From positions 496,001 through 560,000 of the forward strand of contig NZ_JACHGV010000005.1 in NCBI RefSeq assembly GCF_014202475.1: a stretch of DNA of 64,000 nt, read 5' to 3'. Numbering within the stretch: the first letter of the stretch is position 1; each line of letters opens with the position of its first letter. The position numbers and the translations under genes are program-made. The stretch is from Streptomyces paradoxus. GTDB lineage: Bacteria; Actinomycetota; Actinomycetes; Streptomycetales; Streptomycetaceae. Positions 46,559 through 54,069 of the stretch are shown one piece after another. Under the pieces are notes generated by a model, which did no database searches, was not told where the DNA came from, and was given only the letters and a program-made list of their open reading frames with translations.

Positions 46559-47901
46559 CGACAGCAGCCCGGTGGACGTACTGGCTGGAGCACGCCTGGC
46601 TCGGCGCACATGTCGAGCCGGGCGTGGCCCTCGACGTCGCGGACGGCCGCATCACCGCCGTCCGCACCGGAACCCCCGCCCCGCCCCCCGGCGCCGAGGT
46701 GCTGCGCGGGCTCACCCTGCCCGGCCTGGCCAACGCCCACAGCCACGCCTTCCACCGCGCCCTGCGCGGCACCGTCCAGGTCGGCTCCGGAACCTTCTGG
46801 ACCTGGCGCGAGGTCATGTACGCCACGGCCGCCCGGCTCACCCCGGACAGCTACCACGCCCTCGCCCGCGCCGTGTACGCCGAGATGGCCCTGGCCGGCA
46901 TCACGGCGGTCGGCGAGTTCCACTATGTCCACCACGCCCCCGGCGGCGCCCCCTACGCCGACCCCAACGCGATGGGCGAGGCCCTCATCGCGGCCGCCGC
47001 CGAAGCCGGCATCCGCATCACCCTCCTCGACACCGCCTACCTCTCCTCCGGCTTCGGGCAGCCGCCCACCACCCATCAGCTCCGCTTCTCCGACGGGGAC
47101 GCCGAGGCCTGGGCCGCCCGCTCTGCACTTCTCAAGGAACGGGATCACGCACGGATCGGCGCGGCGATCCACTCCGTACGGGCCGTGCCCGCCGAGCAGC
47201 TGGAGACCGTCGCACGCTGGGCCGGGGAGCGGCGAGCCCCGCTCCATGTGCACCTCTCGGAGCAGACCGCCGAGAACGAGGCGTGCCGGGAGGCCCACGG
47301 GTGCACCCCGACCCAGCTCCTCGCCCTGCACGGCGTCCTCGGACCGCGCACCACCGGCGTCCACAACACCCACCTCACCGCCGAGGACATCTCCCTCATC
47401 GGCGGCAGCGGCACCGGCACCTGCATGTGCCCGACCACCGAGCGGGACCTCGCGGACGGCATCGGGCCGGCCTCCGCCCTCCAGAACGAGGGCTCGCCGC
47501 TCAGTCTCGGCTCCGACAGCCACGCCGTGATCGACCTGCTCGAAGAGGCGCGGGCCATGGAGCTGAACGAGCGGCTGCGCACCCGCACCCGCGGTCACTG
47601 GACGGCGGCGGCCCTCCTGCGGGCGGCCTCGGCCGACGGCCACGCGGCCCTCGGCTGGGACGAGGCCGGCGCCCTTCAGCCCGGCGCGCTCGCCGACTTC
47701 ACCACCATCGCGCTCGACTCGGTCAGGACGGCAGGGCCGCTTCCGCGGCTCGGGGCCGAGACGGCCGTATTCGCCGCGTCGGCAGCGGACGTGTCGCATA
47801 CGGTCGTGGCAGGTCGGCATGTCGTACGGGACGGGGTCCACTCCCTCGTACCGGATGTGCCGAAAGCCCTCGCGGACGCCGTCGCAGCCCTGCGCGGATG
47901 A
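46549..47901 (+). CDS. hutF: Formimidoylglutamate deiminase
   Basis: HutF turns N-formimidoylglutamate into N-formylglutamate and ammonia. The 450-residue amidohydrolase-superfamily enzyme has metal motif NAHSHAFHR (His64, His66), a HVHLSEQTAENEAC strand, GVHNTHLT and LGSDSHAVIDLLEEARAME. GTG 46549 has AAGGA 5 nt upstream and overlaps the preceding gene by 10 nt; GTG 46555 (GTGA overlap) is an alternative. Product feeds the M20 amidohydrolase. Confidence 0.95.
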   Translation: MQVTTAARWTYWLEHAWLGAHVEPGVALDVADGRITAVRTGTPAPPPGAEVLRGLTLPGLANAHSHAFHRALRGTVQVGSGTFWTWREVMYATAARLTPDSYHALARAVYAEMALAGITAVGEFHYVHHAPGGAPYADPNAMGEALIAAAAEAGIRITLLDTAYLSSGFGQPPTTHQLRFSDGDAEAWAARSALLKERDHARIGAAIHSVRAVPAEQLETVARWAGERRAPLHVHLSEQTAENEACREAHGCTPTQLLALHGVLGPRTTGVHNTHLTAEDISLIGGSGTGTCMCPTTERDLADGIGPASALQNEGSPLSLGSDSHAVIDLLEEARAMELNERLRTRTRGHWTAAALLRAASADGHAALGWDEAGALQPGALADFTTIALDSVRTAGPLPRLGAETAVFAASAADVSHTVVAGRHVVRDGVHSLVPDVPKALADAVAALRG

Positions 47902-47960
47902 AGCCGAAGAAACCGGGCAGCGAACCCGCCCCCACCGCCGACCAGGCCACCAAGGACGCC

Positions 47961-49175
47961 ATGAGCAACGCGACGACCGTCAGCCCCGCCCACTCCGCGA
48001 GCACCGCAAGCACGCTCATCACCAACATCGCAGCCCTGGTCACCAACGACCCCTCCCTCGGTGACAATTCCCCCCTCGGACTGATCCAGGACGCGGCCGT
48101 CGTCATCGAGGGCGACCGCATCGCGTGGACCGGTGATCACAGGAAAGCACCCGCCACTGACAATCGGGTCGACGCCGGCGGCCGGGCGGTCCTGCCCGGC
48201 TTCGTGGACTCCCACTCCCACCTCGTCTTCGCGGGCGACCGGACGCAGGAGTTCAACGCCCGGATGTCCGGGCGGCCGTACGGCGCGGGCGGCATCCGCA
48301 CCACCGTCGCGGCCACGCGGGCGGCGAGCGACGGGGAACTGGAGGCCAACCTCACCCGTTACCTCCGCGAGGCCCTGCGCCAGGGCACCACGACCTTCGA
48401 GACCAAGTCCGGCTACGGCCTGACCGTCGAGGACGAGGCCCGCGCCCTGCGCATCGCCGCCGCCCACACCGACGAGGTCACCTACCTCGGCGCCCACATC
48501 GTGTCGCCGGACTACGCCGAGGACCCGGCCGGCTATGTCGCCCTGGTCACCGGCGAGATGCTCGACGCCTGCGCCCCGCACGCCCGCTGGATCGACGTGT
48601 TCTGCGAGAAGGGCGCCTTCGACGGCGACCAGGCCCGCGCGATCCTCACCGCCGGCAAGGCCCGGGGCCTGCACCCCCGCGTCCACGCCAACCAGCTGTC
48701 GTACGGCCCCGGCGTGCAGCTCGCGGTCGAGCTCGACGCCGCCAGCGCCGACCACTGCACCCACCTCACGGACGCCGACGTGGACGCCCTGGCCGGCAGC
48801 CGTACCGTCGCCACCCTGCTGCCGGGCGCCGAGTTCTCCACGCGGGCCGAGTGGCCGGACGCGCGGCGGCTGCTGGACGCCGGTGTCACCGTCGCGCTGT
48901 CCACGGACTGCAACCCCGGCTCGTCCTTCACCTCGTCCGTGCCGTTCTGCATCGCGCTGGCGGTACGTGACATGGGGATGACCCCCGACGAGGCCGTGTG
49001 GTCGGCCACGGCGGGCGGGGCCGCGGCCCTGCGGCGCGACGACGTCGGCCGTCTCACGCCGGGCGCCCGCGCGGACCTGACGCTCCTCGACGCCCCGAGC
49101 CACGTCCACCTGGCCTACCGGCCCGGCGTCCCGCTGGTCAGTGGGGTGTGGCGGCGCGGAGAGCGCGTGATGTGA
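47961..49175 (+). CDS. hutI: Imidazolonepropionase
   Basis: HutI opens the imidazolone ring to N-formimidoylglutamate. The 404-residue amidohydrolase has GFVDSHSHLVFAGDR (metal His pair), SGRPYGAGGIRTTV, TTTFETKSGYGL, VHANQLSYGPGVQLA, SADHCTHL and STDCNPGSSFTSS. ATG 47961 gives near-family length; an ATG at 47898 overlapping the hutF stop (ATGA) would add 21 residues and suggests translational coupling, so the start is uncertain. Last enzyme gene of the operon. Confidence 0.94.
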   Translation: MSNATTVSPAHSASTASTLITNIAALVTNDPSLGDNSPLGLIQDAAVVIEGDRIAWTGDHRKAPATDNRVDAGGRAVLPGFVDSHSHLVFAGDRTQEFNARMSGRPYGAGGIRTTVAATRAASDGELEANLTRYLREALRQGTTTFETKSGYGLTVEDEARALRIAAAHTDEVTYLGAHIVSPDYAEDPAGYVALVTGEMLDACAPHARWIDVFCEKGAFDGDQARAILTAGKARGLHPRVHANQLSYGPGVQLAVELDAASADHCTHLTDADVDALAGSRTVATLLPGAEFSTRAEWPDARRLLDAGVTVALSTDCNPGSSFTSSVPFCIALAVRDMGMTPDEAVWSATAGGAAALRRDDVGRLTPGARADLTLLDAPSHVHLAYRPGVPLVSGVWRRGERVM

Positions 49176-49242
49176 TCACCGGCCCCGCGATGATGCGATG
49201 CCGCGTCGCAGGACGACCGGCAGCAGCGGAGGGCGGGGACGG

Positions 49243-49563
49243 ATGACGAAGCACTGGTCGGCACCACTCGTGGTCAACGTACTGCTCGGAATACCGGGCG
49301 TGGTGCCGTTCTGGCTGTTGTGGTACCTCGCGGCGAACGGGCCGCTCGCCGCGGCCGGCTGGACCACGCGGGAACCGACCGAGAACGACGGCATGGCCCT
49401 GTGGCTCGTGATCGTGGTCCCGGTCGTCACGCTCTACGGCCTGGTCTGGTGGCTCGCCAACAGGCCGTTGCGGCGCGGGACGACCCTCGCTCCGCACACC
49501 TACCGGCCGCTGAGCCTGACGGCCCCGCTGCTGCCGACGGCCGCGCTGTTCCTGAGCTCCTGA
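49243..49563 (+). CDS. Small three-helix membrane protein
   Basis: The 106-residue product has hydrophobic segments around NVLLGIPGVVPFWLLWYLA, ALWLVIVVPVVTLYGLVWWLA and LTAPLLPTAALFL. No family recognised. ATG 49243 is chosen for a GGAGGG/GGGGA stretch upstream; the frame is open to 49198. It trails the hut operon by 67 bp and may be co-transcribed. A terminator follows. Confidence 0.7.
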   Translation: MTKHWSAPLVVNVLLGIPGVVPFWLLWYLAANGPLAAAGWTTREPTENDGMALWLVIVVPVVTLYGLVWWLANRPLRRGTTLAPHTYRPLSLTAPLLPTAALFLSS

Positions 49564-49596
49564 AGAGCCGCCGGGACCACGGGTGTCACGCGCCCC

Positions 49597-49620
49597 GGGG
49601 CGGGCCGTCCGGCCCGCCCC
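49597..49620. terminator. Bidirectional hairpin
   Basis: GGGGCGGGCC (49597-49606), loop GTCC, GGCCCGCCCC (49611-49620), between convergent genes. Confidence 0.82.
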
Positions 49621-49648
49621 CGAGGGACACGTACACCCCGGCCGGGGA

Positions 49649-50563
49649 TCACTCCTCGACGGTCAGCCCCTTGCGCAGCCGCACCAGCGTCCGCGACAGC
49701 AGACGCGAGACGTGCATCTGCGAGATGCCGAGCTCTTCGCCGATCTCCGACTGCGTCATGCCCGCGACGAACCGCAGGGACAGGATCTTGCGGTCGCGCG
49801 GCGGCAGTTCGGCTATCAGCGGCTTCAACGACTCGACGTACTCGATGCCTTCGAGCCCGTGGTCCTCGTAGCCGATGCGGTCCGCGAGCGCGCCCTCGGA
49901 GTCGTCCTCCTCCGGCTGGGCGTCCAGCGAGGAGGCGGTGTAGGCGTTCGACGCGGCCATGCCCTCGACGACCTCGTCGTTGGAGAGGCCGAGGCGCTCG
50001 GCCAGTTCGGCCACCGTGGGGGCGCGGTCCAGCTTCTGGGCCAGCTCGTCCCCGGCCTTGGCCAGGTCGAGCCGCAGCTCCTGGAGCCGCCGCGGTACGC
50101 GCACGGACCACGAGGTGTCGCGGAAGAAGCGCTTGATCTCGCCGACGATCGTCGGCATCGCGAACGTGGGGAACTCCACACCGCGGGACAGCTCGAAGCG
50201 GTCGATCGCCTTGATCAGGCCGATGGTGCCGACCTGGATGATGTCCTCCATCGGCTCGCTGCGGGAGCGGAACCGGGAGGCGGCGAACTTGACCAGCGCG
50301 AGGTTCAGTTCGACGAGCGTGTTGCGGACGTACGAGTACTCGTGGGTCCCTTCCTCCAGCGTCTCCAGACGCTCGAAGAGGGTCTTGGACAGGGCCCGGG
50401 CGTCGACCGCGTCGACTTCCTCGTACGGGGGGATGTCCGGAAGTCCGGCGAGAAGGCCGGCCTGTGTGACGAGCATCTCGTCCTGCTCGATGGGATCCAG
50501 ATGTTCCGGAGGGGGTGTCGACGTCGCTTTCTGGGTACGCGATGCGTCGAGCCGGGGTGACAT
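49649..50563 (-). CDS. sigI: SigB/SigF-family alternative sigma factor (SigI-like)
   Basis: The 304-residue sigma factor has region 2 (NLALVKFAASRFRSRSEPMEDIIQVGTIGLIKAIDRFELSRG, then TFAMPTIVGEIKRFFRD), region 3 (VRVPRRLQELRLDLAKA) and region 4 HTH (ALPPRDRKILSLRF ... EELGISQMHVSRLLSRTL). ATG 50563 has GGAGG 5 nt upstream; ATG 50587 and 50575 are less good. The adjacent anti-anti-sigma and anti-sigma genes fit S. coelicolor SCO3068-SCO3066. Likely stress-responsive. Symbol by synteny from memory. Confidence 0.9.
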   Translation of the reverse strand: MSPRLDASRTQKATSTPPPEHLDPIEQDEMLVTQAGLLAGLPDIPPYEEVDAVDARALSKTLFERLETLEEGTHEYSYVRNTLVELNLALVKFAASRFRSRSEPMEDIIQVGTIGLIKAIDRFELSRGVEFPTFAMPTIVGEIKRFFRDTSWSVRVPRRLQELRLDLAKAGDELAQKLDRAPTVAELAERLGLSNDEVVEGMAASNAYTASSLDAQPEEDDSEGALADRIGYEDHGLEGIEYVESLKPLIAELPPRDRKILSLRFVAGMTQSEIGEELGISQMHVSRLLSRTLVRLRKGLTVEE

Positions 50564-50718
50564 GATGTCCTCCATCGTTCTCGGCATATGGCTGCCGGAG
50601 CCGTTAGGTGCACTGCGGTGTGCGGCGCCTCCAAAGCCGGCCGTGTCGGGTACGTGTCCTTACTAGGCCTACCCGCTTTCCCGAGCCCACCGCAAGTGCG
50701 TTCTGTGGGCATATGTCC

Positions 50719-50742
50719 GTTTGTGTGTAGTTGTTCGGGTGT
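50719..50742 (+). promoter_or_regulatory. SigB-type promoter candidate before the anti-anti-sigma gene
   Basis: GTTT (50719-50722), 14 bp, GGGTGT (50737-50742). The S. coelicolor SigB-family pattern is GNNT-N14-16-GGGTAC/T; one position differs. This would make the module self-responsive. Confidence 0.4.
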
Positions 50743-50813
50743 CGAAGCGTGCTGGGAAGGCGTAGTGTTCGAGGGCGTCAGCAACCACCTCGACGTCGGG
50801 AGAGAGAGACGGC

Positions 50814-51191
50814 ATGGACCGCGGGACGGTCGGCAGCGCACAGTCTGGCCGGCTTCTGGTGGAGGTGCGGGAAGAGGGCTCTAGTGCCGTCGTGACCCCG
50901 GCGGGTGAGTTGGATCACCACACCGCCGATCTGTTGCGTGAGCCACTCGAAGACTGCCTCGCCAAGGGATTCAAGCGCCTGGTCATCGATTGCGCGCGCC
51001 TGGAGTTCTGCGACTCCACGGGGCTCAACGTGCTCCTCGGGGCGCGGCTGAAGGCGGAGGCCGCCGGTGGCGGCGTCTCGCTCGCCGGCATGCAGCCGGT
51101 GGTGGCACGCGTATTCGAGATCACGGGCGCGGATGCGGTCTTCAGCGTCCACGACTCGCTCGAGGCGGCCCTGGCCGACGAGTCGGGCTGA
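50814..51191 (+). CDS. STAS-domain anti-anti-sigma factor
   Basis: The 125-residue STAS protein has VVTPAGELDHHTADLLREPLED and RLVIDCARLEFCDSTGLNVLLGAR, with the conserved phosphorylatable Ser68 in DSTGLN. Unphosphorylated, it should bind the anti-sigma kinase and free the sigma factor. It is divergent from sigI and upstream of the anti-sigma gene; orthologue of the S. coelicolor arsI/prsI pair, whose naming I do not assign here. Purine-rich GGGAGAGAGA precedes the ATG. Confidence 0.92.
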   Translation: MDRGTVGSAQSGRLLVEVREEGSSAVVTPAGELDHHTADLLREPLEDCLAKGFKRLVIDCARLEFCDSTGLNVLLGARLKAEAAGGGVSLAGMQPVVARVFEITGADAVFSVHDSLEAALADESG

Positions 51192-51369
51192 CCGGCGGTG
51201 TGTCGGTGCGCGGCGCCTCGGCCATCCCCCTGTGACCGGTGTGTCGGGCCTGTCACGTCATTCGTGCGGAATACATGGGTGTTCCACCCGCCCGCCAGGG
51301 CAGGAGACATCCTGAACCTGTCGGTCGTCCGGGTGGCGGGGGCGCCGCGAAACCGACGCCCCGCGCACT

Positions 51370-51396
51370 GTGTGACCGACCGTGTGACCGACTGTG
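51370..51396 (+). repeat. Short tandem repeat TGTGACCGAC
   Basis: Two exact copies of TGTGACCGAC plus a partial third (TGTGCAG) before the anti-sigma gene, followed by the AT-rich GTGAATTTTTTGAATC and GTGAAT/GTGAAC repeats up to 51430. Could be a regulator site. Confidence 0.5.
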
Positions 51397-51446
51397 CAGT
51401 GAATTTTTTGAATCGTGAACTGGTGAATCGGTGAGGTGAAGCGCTG

Positions 51447-52001
51447 ATGAGCACCACCCGGCCTTATTCGCCGGGCGACCGCGGGCCGGAGCCCGGCGGC
51501 GCTTCCGGGGCGTCCGAGGGTGGCGTAGCGGCGGCCGGTGCGTCCGGCGAGGGCGTGGGTGCGCCGTCCGGGGCCGTGGCGCCGCCGGGGGGCCCGCAGG
51601 TGCGCCGGCTGAGCTTCGACGGGGAGAGTGGCGTCGTTCCGCTGGCCCGCGACTTCACCCGCCAGGCGCTGTACGCGTGGGGCTGGCTGCCCGCCGCCTC
51701 CGCCGATCAGCGGGCCGCCGCCGAGGACGTGCTGCTGGTCGTCTCCGAGCTGGTCACCAACGCCTGCCTGCACGCCGAGGGGCCGGACCAGCTGCGCATC
51801 ACCTGCGACAACAAGGTGATCCGCGTCGAGGTCACGGACCGGGGCACCGGTCAGCCGGCCCCCCGCACCCCGCACCGCGCCGGTCGCCCGGGTGGTCATG
51901 GCATGTTCATCGTCCAGCGCCTGTGCCTGGACTGGGGGGTCGTCCGCACGCCGGGAGTCTCCGGCAAGACGGTCTGGGCGGAACTGGGCGCACCTGCCTG
52001 A
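51447..52001 (+). CDS. RsbW-like anti-sigma factor (HATPase kinase fold)
   Basis: The 184-residue protein has a disordered Gly/Ala/Pro N-terminus of about 50 residues and a GHKL ATPase domain: N-box SELVTNACLHAEG (Glu101, Asn105), DRGTG, and GGHGMFIVQRLCLDWGV. It should bind and inactivate SigI and phosphorylate the STAS partner. It is separated from the STAS gene by 255 bp, so it may have its own promoter. The Shine-Dalgarno GAGG is rather distant. Confidence 0.9.
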   Translation: MSTTRPYSPGDRGPEPGGASGASEGGVAAAGASGEGVGAPSGAVAPPGGPQVRRLSFDGESGVVPLARDFTRQALYAWGWLPAASADQRAAAEDVLLVVSELVTNACLHAEGPDQLRITCDNKVIRVEVTDRGTGQPAPRTPHRAGRPGGHGMFIVQRLCLDWGVVRTPGVSGKTVWAELGAPA

Positions 52002-52203
52002 TATCGGGCGCCTTTCCCTGTTTCGGGCATTGCCTGGCGTTTCAGGCATACCAGCTTGATTATGTGCATACCTGTCCGGTCCTGTGCGGGCCTGTCGGGT
52101 TCCCGGCCTGTGCGGACGCCCATGGTGCGTCCGAACGGGTGACCGTCCCGCCGTGGATCCGGCCCGCACTGTCTCTTCCTTCCTCGACGCCCCGGGCGTA
52201 CCT

Positions 52204-52229
52204 TGACGGCCCTATCTGATGCGCCGTCA
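52204..52229 (+). promoter_or_regulatory. Inverted repeat TGACGGC-N12-GCCGTCA in the leader of the LPQTG gene
   Basis: The arms are 52204-52210 and 52223-52229, ending 23 bp before the GTG. Similar CTATCTGATG-type elements precede some Streptomyces genes for secreted proteins as far as I recall. Could be an operator or an RNA hairpin. Confidence 0.4.
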
Positions 52230-52252
52230 GGAACAGGAAGGGGAGCGGCACC

Positions 52253-52948
52253 GTGTCGTACCGGAAACGAACCGCCGTGCTCGCGTCCGCCGCGGCCCTG
52301 GCCGGCTCGGCGGTGTGGATGGCCGCCCCCGTCGCCCGGGCCGAGGTCGTCGACGTCAACTACCAGTGCAAGACGCCGATCGGCGACAAGAGCGCCGTCT
52401 CGCCCATCGACATCAAGGGCGTCAGGAGCGGCGGCGGCTACCGCATCACCATGTCCTGGCAGAAGGGCGTCTCCTCCAGCCCGGTCGAACTGGGCAAGGG
52501 CGCGATGACGCCGAGTGCCACCATCGCCCTGGGTGGCGCCGACAGCGGCACCCTGTCGGTGACCGGCCCCGCCAACGACGCCGCGATCCCGGCCAACACG
52601 CCCATCAAGATCAGTGACCTGAGCGGCACGTACACGCCGAAGAAGAGCGGCGAGGTCACCTTCACGGCAGGGGTGCTCACCATCAAGGCGCTCGGCACGA
52701 CGACCACGTGCACTCCGACGAACGACCCGGGTCCCTCCCTCACCCTCGACGTCACGGCCGGCGGCGGCACCACCGGCTCCGCCCAGGGCGGCGGCTCCGG
52801 TCCGGACACCGGTGCCGGACTTCCGCAGACCGGACCCGAGGACTCGGCCGTCGCCCTCGGCACCCTCGGCGGCACGGTCCTGCTCGCCGGAGCGGCAGGT
52901 GCCCTGTGGCTGACCCGGCGTCACCAGGGAGCCCGGGCGGGCCGTTGA
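52253..52948 (+). CDS. Sortase-anchored cell-wall protein (LPQTG)
   Basis: The 231-residue exported protein has a signal peptide to about Ala29 (AVLASAAALAGSAVWMAAPVARA), a beta-rich mature domain with one Cys pair (YQCKTPIG, TTTCTPTND), a Gly/Thr/Ser spacer, and a classical sorting signal: LPQTG at 190-194, hydrophobic helix (LGTLGGTVLLAGAAGALWL) and RRHQGAR. No sortase gene is nearby. The GTG start follows GGGGAG. The mature fold is not one I can name. Confidence 0.85.
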   Translation: MSYRKRTAVLASAAALAGSAVWMAAPVARAEVVDVNYQCKTPIGDKSAVSPIDIKGVRSGGGYRITMSWQKGVSSSPVELGKGAMTPSATIALGGADSGTLSVTGPANDAAIPANTPIKISDLSGTYTPKKSGEVTFTAGVLTIKALGTTTTCTPTNDPGPSLTLDVTAGGGTTGSAQGGGSGPDTGAGLPQTGPEDSAVALGTLGGTVLLAGAAGALWLTRRHQGARAGR

Positions 52949-53006
52949 CCGCCGCGCACCCCTCCTGGCAGGTGAACCGCTGAGCGCACAACCGCTGGAG
53001 CCGCCG

Positions 53007-53996
53007 ATGCCGCCCGCCGTCCGTCCTGTGTTCGGGTCACTGCCGGTTCTGCTCGCGCTGCTGCTGGTCCTGGCGGGCGCGGGGCCCGCGGGGGCGGTCG
53101 AGCGGCCCGTGGTCGAGCTGTCCGCGTCCCAGGCCGGGACGGGCGGTTCGGTGACCGTCAGCGGCAGCGGCTGGCGGCCCCGTGCCCTGCTGACGCTGCT
53201 CGTGTGCGGGCAGGCCGAGCCGAAGCGGGGGGTGACCGGCGGCACCAACTCCTGTGCCAATGCCGACGGCCGGGCCGTCACCACCGACGCACAGGGGCGC
53301 TTCCGCCGTGAACTGCCCGTCGTGGAGCCGCCGGTGCCGTGCCCCTGCGTGGTGCACGTGGCGACCGTGACGGGAGCGGGGGCCGAGGACGACGCGGCCC
53401 TCCAGGTCGCCGGGCACGCCGTCGAGCCGCTGCCCGCGGACGCGGCCGGTGGGCGGCTGTCCCTGCTCGCCGACACCAGGCTGCGGGGCTCCGGCGGTCT
53501 GCTCACCTGGTTCGGCTCCCCGCCCTCCCGGACGCTCGTGGTCACCGTCGGCAACGTCGGCACGTCCCCTGTGCGCGACCCGGTCTTCCAGGTCGGCACC
53601 TCGCACGGCGTGTTCGCCCCCGAGTGGCAGGACCAGCGGTGGCGGGGCACGATCCGGCCCGGCGGCAAGGCCCGTATCGAACTGCCCGTGGAGCTCGCGG
53701 CCGGGGCGCACGGCGACTACACCGTGTCGCTGAAGTACGGCGGCAAAGTGCTCGCCGAACACCCCTGGGGCGTGGGCCGCCCGTGGGGCGTGACCTTGTT
53801 CTGGGCCCTCGTCCTGCTGGTCGTCCCGGCGGCGCTGCTGCGTGCCGCGCTGGCCGTGGTCGACCGGGTGCACCCGCCCCGCCCCGGCCACGCGGCCCGG
53901 CCGGCCCGCCGTACGCGGCTGCCCGCCGTCCGCAGGTCGTCGGCCCCGCCCTGGTTCACCCCGGAAGCCGACCGGTCCGAGGCGCGAAGGCCGTGA
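53007..53996 (+). CDS. Secreted membrane-anchored protein with neocarzinostatin-like domain
   Basis: The 329-residue product has a signal peptide (SLPVLLALLLVLAGAGPAGA), then an immunoglobulin-like region (VELSASQAGTGGSVTVSGSGW ... LLVCGQ ... TNSCANADGRAVTTDAQGRF ... PCPCVVHVATV) reminiscent of the neocarzinostatin family. A second beta domain (SRTLVVTVGNVGTSPVRDPVFQVG) follows, then a C-terminal helix (VTLFWALVLLVVPAALLRAAL) and a basic tail. GGAG precedes ATG 53007. It lies 58 bp after the LPQTG gene, so the two probably form an operon. Confidence 0.78.
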   Translation: MPPAVRPVFGSLPVLLALLLVLAGAGPAGAVERPVVELSASQAGTGGSVTVSGSGWRPRALLTLLVCGQAEPKRGVTGGTNSCANADGRAVTTDAQGRFRRELPVVEPPVPCPCVVHVATVTGAGAEDDAALQVAGHAVEPLPADAAGGRLSLLADTRLRGSGGLLTWFGSPPSRTLVVTVGNVGTSPVRDPVFQVGTSHGVFAPEWQDQRWRGTIRPGGKARIELPVELAAGAHGDYTVSLKYGGKVLAEHPWGVGRPWGVTLFWALVLLVVPAALLRAALAVVDRVHPPRPGHAARPARRTRLPAVRRSSAPPWFTPEADRSEARRP

Positions 53997-54010
53997 CCGC
54001 GCAGGCCACG

Positions 54011-54050
54011 ACGAAGGGCCGCCGCACCGGGGGGTGCGGCGGCCCTTCGT
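54011..54050. terminator. Bidirectional terminator
   Basis: An 18-bp perfect stem ACGAAGGGCCGCCGCACC (54011-54028), loop GGGG, complement 54033-54050, between convergent genes. Confidence 0.92.
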
Positions 54051-54069
54051 CAGGATCCGGTGACCGGCG

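Noticed and set aside
45683..49175. Long alternative-frame proteins across hutF and hutI
   Set aside because: They are shadows of the GC-biased hut genes; the real frames carry the expected active-site motifs.
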